From assembly GCA_024638815.1 (NCBI GenBank), contig JAHEJM010000003.1, positions 1 through 39,886 of the forward strand: a stretch of 39,886 nt of DNA. Reading direction: 5' to 3'. Origin of the DNA: Acidimicrobiales bacterium. Lineage in GTDB: Bacteria > Actinomycetota > Acidimicrobiia > Acidimicrobiales > SZUA-35. A program made the translations under genes and the position numbers. Positions 36,980 to 39,886 of this stretch are shown one piece after another (position 1 is the first letter of the stretch; each line of letters begins with the position of its first letter). The notes below the pieces were generated by a model, which was not told where the DNA came from, searched no databases, and saw nothing but the letters and a program-made list of their open reading frames with translations.

Positions 36980-37801
36980 TTGACCGAGACCATTCCTTCG
37001 CCAACCGAGGTCACCCGGCAACCGAGCACCGGCGCGCGGTTGCTGGCGGTGGCCAATCAGAAGGGCGGCGTGGGGAAGACCACCACCACGGTGAACCTCG
37101 GCGCGGCAGCCGCCGAGCAGGGTCATCGGGTGCTCGTCGTTGACCTCGACCCCCAGGGAAACGCCAGCACCGGGCTCGGCATCAACCCCCGCACGCTGGA
37201 GGCGTCGATGTACGACGTGCTGTTGCGGGACGTTCCCATGGACGATGCCATCGAGGCGGCCGCGGTGCGGAATCTCTTCCTGGCTCCGGCCAATCTCGAT
37301 CTGGCCGGGGCCGAGATAGAACTCGTGCCGGCGTTCTCCCGGGAAATGCGGCTGAAGAATGCCCTGGCCAAGGTGTCGGACGACTATGACCTGGTGCTGA
37401 TCGACTGCCCACCGTCACTCGGCCTGCTCACGGTCAACGCCCTGGCCGCGGCCGACGAGGTGCTGGTGCCCATCCAGTGCGAATACTACGCCCTCGAGGG
37501 TCTGGGCCAGCTGCTGCGCAACGTCGATCTTGTTCAGCGCAACCTCAATGCCGAGTTGCATCTGTCCCATATCGTGCTGGTCATGTACGACGCTCGCACC
37601 AACCTTGCCTCCCAGGTGGCGGCCGAGGTTCGGGAGCACTTCGGCGATCTGGTGTGCAGGACGGTCATCCCCCGTACCGTGCGGCTGTCGGAGGCACCCA
37701 GCTTCGGTCAGCCCATCACGGTATTCGACACCGCATCCCGCGGGGCCCTGGCCTATCGGGATTTGGCCCGGGAGATCGCCGGTGAGCCAAGGCCCCGGTG
37801 A
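36980..37801 (+). CDS. parA: Chromosome partitioning ATPase ParA
   Basis: A 273-residue deviant-Walker ParA/Soj ATPase. Walker A is KGGVGKTTTTVNLGAA, Walker A' VDLDPQGNASTGLG, and Walker B LVLIDCPPSLGLLT. It also has the VLVPIQCEYYALEGLGQLL segment and the C-terminal DNA-binding-type basic residues. It positions origins by ATP-dependent nucleoid binding and ParB-stimulated hydrolysis. TTG at 36980 is chosen because AAGGAG lies exactly 5 bases upstream; an ATG-initiated extension at 36923 has no such support. Overlaps parB by 20 bp. Confidence 0.95.
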   Translation: MTETIPSPTEVTRQPSTGARLLAVANQKGGVGKTTTTVNLGAAAAEQGHRVLVVDLDPQGNASTGLGINPRTLEASMYDVLLRDVPMDDAIEAAAVRNLFLAPANLDLAGAEIELVPAFSREMRLKNALAKVSDDYDLVLIDCPPSLGLLTVNALAAADEVLVPIQCEYYALEGLGQLLRNVDLVQRNLNAELHLSHIVLVMYDARTNLASQVAAEVREHFGDLVCRTVIPRTVRLSEAPSFGQPITVFDTASRGALAYRDLAREIAGEPRPR

Positions 37802-38786
37802 CACCGGCAGACGCCAAGGTGACACCGGCGGCGCCGATCCCGATCGTTTCTCGCCCGACCCGGTTACCGGTATCCACTCCCCTGTCCTCGACGCCCTCCT
37901 GTCGGATCTGAGCCGGTCCGAGGACGCCGGGCCCGACCACCGCCCTTTGGGCTCTTCTGCGTCGAAACCGGCTGAACTACGGACGATTTCCGTCGAGTCG
38001 ATTCGGCCCAACGAGTACCAGCCGCGCCGTCGATTCGAAGAGTCGACGCTCAGCGAGTTGGCCGACTCGATTCGGGAGCTGGGCGTGCTGCAGCCGATCC
38101 TGGTTCGCCCCCTTGCCCACGGCGGCTACGAACTGATTGCCGGCGAGCGTCGCTGGCGGGCCGCCAGGCGGGTCGGTTTGGCCGACATTCCGGCCATTAT
38201 CCGCACTACCAGCGATCTGGAGTCGCTGGAGGAGGCGATCGTAGAAAACCTACATCGTGCGGATCTGAACGCCTTGGAGGAAGCCAACGCCTATCAGCAA
38301 CTGGTGGAGGACTTCGCGCTCACCCAGGACGAGGTGGCGCGGCGAGTCGGTCGGAGCCGATCGGCCGTGGCCAACACCTTGCGTCTGCTGCAGCTGCCGG
38401 GATCGGTCCAGCGCCTCATCATGGCCGGCCGGCTGTCCGCCGGCCACGCCCGGGCCGTCTTGGCGGTCCCCGATCCGGTTCGGCAGCGGGAGCTGGCCGA
38501 GTACATGGTCGACGCTCGTCTCTCGGTTCGCCAGGCCGAGGAGTTGGTGAAGTCGACTAGGGAGGCATCCGACGCCCCGGCGGCCAACGCCGCCCCCTCT
38601 TCCCCGCCGTCGACAACGCAGTCGTCGGCGGTGTTGGAGGTTGAAAAGCGTCTGTCGGATCTGCTCGATACCAAAGTAGTCGTTACCGAGAGTTCGAAAA
38701 ACGGCAAGATCACCATTGATTTCGCCGACCGAACCGACCTCGACCGTATCTTCAGCCTGATCCATCCACTGGACGACGGCCCCTAG
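37782..38786 (+). CDS. parB: Chromosome partitioning CTPase/DNA-binding protein ParB
   Basis: A 334-residue ParB. After about 70 variable residues come the N-terminal CTP-binding domain (SVESIRPNEYQPRRRFEEST, then GYELIAGERRWRAAR with the GERRxR arginine box and ENLHRADLN) and the HTH domain that reads parS (LTQDEVARRVGRSRSAVANT, AGRLSAGHARAVL). The C-terminal dimerisation domain is VLEVEKRLSDLLDTKVVV. It loads at parS and spreads as a clamp. GTG at 37782, preceded by GGGAGA, lies inside the parA end. A matching parS is at 39351-39366. Confidence 0.95.
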   Translation: MSQGPGDTGRRQGDTGGADPDRFSPDPVTGIHSPVLDALLSDLSRSEDAGPDHRPLGSSASKPAELRTISVESIRPNEYQPRRRFEESTLSELADSIRELGVLQPILVRPLAHGGYELIAGERRWRAARRVGLADIPAIIRTTSDLESLEEAIVENLHRADLNALEEANAYQQLVEDFALTQDEVARRVGRSRSAVANTLRLLQLPGSVQRLIMAGRLSAGHARAVLAVPDPVRQRELAEYMVDARLSVRQAEELVKSTREASDAPAANAAPSSPPSTTQSSAVLEVEKRLSDLLDTKVVVTESSKNGKITIDFADRTDLDRIFSLIHPLDDGP

Positions 38787-38943
38787 AGCTGTTCTTCCTG
38801 CAGTGTCTTGCTGCGTGCCGGCCCCGGCCGCTCAGAAGCAGCCGCAGTCGCGCGGATGCTTGTACCATCCCCCACAGGCTGTGGATAAACATGTGGGAAT
38901 CTATGAGAAGGTCCGTCTGACAGGTACGGCGCATCGGCTTGTT
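38787..38943. other. Convergent gap with perfect DnaA box
   Basis: 157 bp between the converging parB and LAGLIDADG-like genes. TGTGGATAA at 38880-38888 is the exact reverse complement of the consensus DnaA box TTATCCACA. It is the only perfect one I found, and it lies partly within a CCACAG-G-CTGTGG palindrome. Confidence 0.6.
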
Positions 38944-39336
38944 TCACGCCGACTCCCACGGGGTCAGTTGACGCTGCGGCTGCCCTGGCGACATCGGCTG
39001 TTCCCAGCTCCGGCACATCGTTTCGAACCGGGCTCGGACGTGATCGTCCATGAGATCGACGTGGCGAGCGAGGAAGGGAGCGAACACGTCCCGGAGGTAG
39101 GCGCTACGGGCCATCCATTGGAGGTACCGGCGGCCGCCGTGATCGTAGGGACCGTAGAGCTGAGAGCCAGGGAACTTCTCATGCATCCAGCGCAGAGTTT
39201 GCTCGTGTCGGGTGTTCATCTTCAGGGTGACTTGCGCCCCTGAGCGTGGAGCCTGCCTGTTGATGTTGAATGATCCCTCACCGACGAGTAGGCCAACCAC
39301 AAACCCGATCTCTCGATCCGTCAACGCCGGCTCCAT
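38944..39336 (-). CDS. Small LAGLIDADG-like endonuclease-family protein
   Basis: A 130-residue protein with a single LAGLIDADG-type helix motif (IGFVVGLLVGEGSFNINRQ, residues about 10-28, acidic Glu at the catalytic-like position). The following strands resemble homing endonuclease half-domains (AQVTLKMNTRHEQTLRWMHE; YGPYDHGGRRYLQWMA). One motif implies a homodimer if it cleaves DNA; it may instead be a domesticated DNA-binding protein. It is not inside an intron or intein. TACACT sits 6 nt before the ATG at 39334-39336, suggesting a leaderless transcript, with a parS site overlapping the promoter. Confidence 0.65.
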   Translation of the reverse strand: MEPALTDREIGFVVGLLVGEGSFNINRQAPRSGAQVTLKMNTRHEQTLRWMHEKFPGSQLYGPYDHGGRRYLQWMARSAYLRDVFAPFLARHVDLMDDHVRARFETMCRSWEQPMSPGQPQRQLTPWESA

Positions 39337-39342
39337 GTTCTC

Positions 39343-39348
39343 AGTGTA
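39343..39348 (-). promoter_or_regulatory. Candidate -10 element, leaderless mRNA
   Basis: TACACT on the minus strand ends 6 nt before the LAGLIDADG-like ATG, placing the transcription start at or near the A of ATG. A TTGCCG further upstream is about 20 bp away, a loose -35 at best. Confidence 0.4.
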
Positions 39349-39350
39349 AC

Positions 39351-39366
39351 AGTTCCACGTGAAACT
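39351..39366. promoter_or_regulatory. parS: parS centromere site
   Basis: The central 14 bp, GTTCCACGTGAAAC (39352-39365), fit the broadly conserved parS core GTTNCACGTGAAAC exactly; the outermost base pair differs from the T...A of the 16-bp consensus. It is the expected loading site for the ParB encoded 0.6 kb away. It lies directly upstream of the -10-like element of the LAGLIDADG-like gene. Confidence 0.82.
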
Positions 39367-39409
39367 GTCGGCAACAGCAGTGATGGCCTGAGCGGGAAGG
39401 GTAAGTAAT

Positions 39410-39472
39410 GGGTACACTCGGGTTTGATCTGGGCTTAATAAGGGTAGATAGGGGTTGAATTCGGGCAATCCC
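39410..39472 (+). repeat. 31-bp phased G-tract repeat, block A (2 units)
   Basis: Units 39410-39441 (32 bp) and 39442-39472 (31 bp) both begin GGGTA. G-tracts start at 39399, 39410, 39420, 39431, 39442, 39452 and 39463, a mean spacing of 10.7 bp. It lies 44 bp from parS. Confidence 0.75.
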
Positions 39473-39607
39473 GTCAACGCCGCTCTGACGGCTGTCCGGC
39501 CGGCAGGCGTTCGCCTACCTGTCCGACTTCAGTACGGATTCGGGGGCGGAAGTGCGACGAGTCGAACCCGAAACTGATCGAGAAGCTCGGTCCGTGCCCC
39601 ATCCGAT

Positions 39608-39762
39608 GGGTACCAACTGGTATGACGGTGGCACTGTTGGGTACAAACCGGTCTCGCAGGGTCGTGTTTGGGTATGAACCGGTATGACGGGGCTCTATTT
39701 GGGCACCAAAGGGATTGAATCGGGCTTGAATGGGTATAAAACGGGTTAATCCGAGGGTATTC
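39608..39762 (+). repeat. 31-bp phased G-tract repeat, block B (5 units)
   Basis: Five contiguous 31-bp units start at 39608, 39639, 39670, 39701 and 39732. Shared positions are GGG plus T/C and A at 1-5, AA near 8-9, GG(T/G) at about 12-14, a third G-tract at about 21-24 and T-rich ends. G-tracts (GG or longer) recur at about 10.4-bp mean spacing across 156 bp. The array ends at the stop codon of the partial gene at 39761. It is not evidently coding. Confidence 0.78.
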
Positions 39763-39886
39763 AGGGCATCGAATACGCCTGATGGTCCAGCAGTTCCATG
39801 GCCAGGAGGACGGCCACCGTCTCCGAGCGGTTCCACCCCCGGGCGTCACCCAGTCTGGTGATCTTGTCGTAGTCCCCGTCGGTCAG
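39761..39886 (-). CDS. Partial small protein, possibly ribbon-helix-helix type
   Basis: The C-terminal 41 residues of a gene that continues beyond the window end: LTDGDYDKITRLGDARGWNR, then SETVAVLLAMELLDHQAYSMP and stop. The pattern of a short strand, a helix, a turn with RS, and a hydrophobic helix resembles CopG/Arc-like ribbon-helix-helix DNA-binding domains, but the N-terminus is missing. Its stop codon touches the end of repeat block B. Confidence 0.45.
   Translation of the reverse strand: MTDGDYDKITRLGDARGWNRSETVAVLLAMELLDHQAYSMP

Larger units (their letters stand above)
39337..39760. other. 424-bp intergenic region with parS and repeats
   Basis: No gene is convincing here: short frames on the minus strand are low-complexity products of the repeats. 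It holds the parS site and the two 31-bp repeat blocks. Between the blocks, 39473-39607 is ordinary GC-rich sequence with an AGGCG-TT-CGCCT hairpin (39508-39519). Confidence 0.6.

Noticed and set aside
38931-38952. Second parS near GTTTCACG at about 38940
   Set aside because: Only the left half-site matches; the right half is unrelated, so it is not a parS.
39608-39762. G-quadruplex cluster as the explanation for the G-tracts
   Set aside because: Intervals of 7-8 nt between short G-tracts, several only GG, make stable quadruplexes unlikely. The constant 10-11-bp phase fits helical phasing better, though quadruplex formation is not strictly excluded.
39474-39849. Minus-strand open frames of about 106-120 codons across repeat block B
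   Set aside because: Pro/Arg/Phe-rich low-complexity translations of the repeats with no ribosome-binding site or family. Only the final 42 codons from 39761, in another frame, look like a real gene end.

Overview
The window is 39.9 kb of GC-rich chromosomal DNA containing the replication-origin neighbourhood of an actinobacterium. The order rpmH-rnpA-yidD-yidC-jag-rsmG-parA-parB runs rightwards, and dnaA-dnaN-recF-DUF721 runs leftwards. A DUF222-HNH gene, a possible F420-dependent luciferase-like oxidoreductase and frequent GTG/TTG starts also fit Actinobacteria. The overall flavour suggests Acidimicrobiia, but that placement is inference and no 16S gene is present.

Layout. (1) 1-7.8 kb is ordinary accessory metabolism: two membrane proteins, a DUF2855 oxidoreductase-like protein, a DinB-fold protein, an enoyl-CoA hydratase-family protein, an archaeal-type LOR/SDH (ornithine cyclodeaminase-like) protein, a luciferase-like oxidoreductase and an alpha/beta hydrolase with an operator-like palindrome in front of it. 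(2) 7.8-10.8 kb is decaying DNA: a GNAT remnant, a possibly truncated membrane protein, a broken methyltransferase and a multiply frameshifted DUF222-HNH gene. (3) gyrB is at 10.8-12.8 kb. (4) A compact rightward operon at 13.1-18.6 kb encodes a four-subunit group 3b-type NAD(P)-linked [NiFe] hydrogenase, its maturation protease and protein-isoaspartate methyltransferase, mostly joined by 4-bp start/stop overlaps. (5) Next come an MttB-family methyltransferase without an amber codon and a tiny secreted protein with a doubled GDxNHxH motif. (6) A leftward signalling operon (26.0-20.8 kb) encodes an HDOD protein with a degenerate GGDEF domain, an HDOD protein with an intact GGDEF domain, a pentapeptide-repeat/potassium-channel fusion and a third HDOD protein. 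A Gmad2-LysM-GerMN protein is transcribed divergently from it. (7) 27.1-38.8 kb is the origin cluster.

How it fits together. DnaA-box-like sites cluster in both flanks of dnaA (29.7-30.2 kb and 31.8-32.6 kb). ParA/ParB and a consensus-quality parS site (39351-39366) form the segregation module. gyrB, which usually sits next to recF/DUF721, is separated from them here by about 14 kb of hydrogenase and signalling genes.

The most unusual signal is a degenerate 31-bp repeat, each unit spanning three helical turns with a G-tract about every 10.5 bp. It forms two blocks (39410-39472 and 39608-39762) next to the parS site. A further unit lies on the opposite strand in the intergenic region just upstream of parA (36807-36854). 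I do not recognise it as a known element. The second candidate for an undescribed system is the HDOD/c-di-GMP/ion-channel operon.
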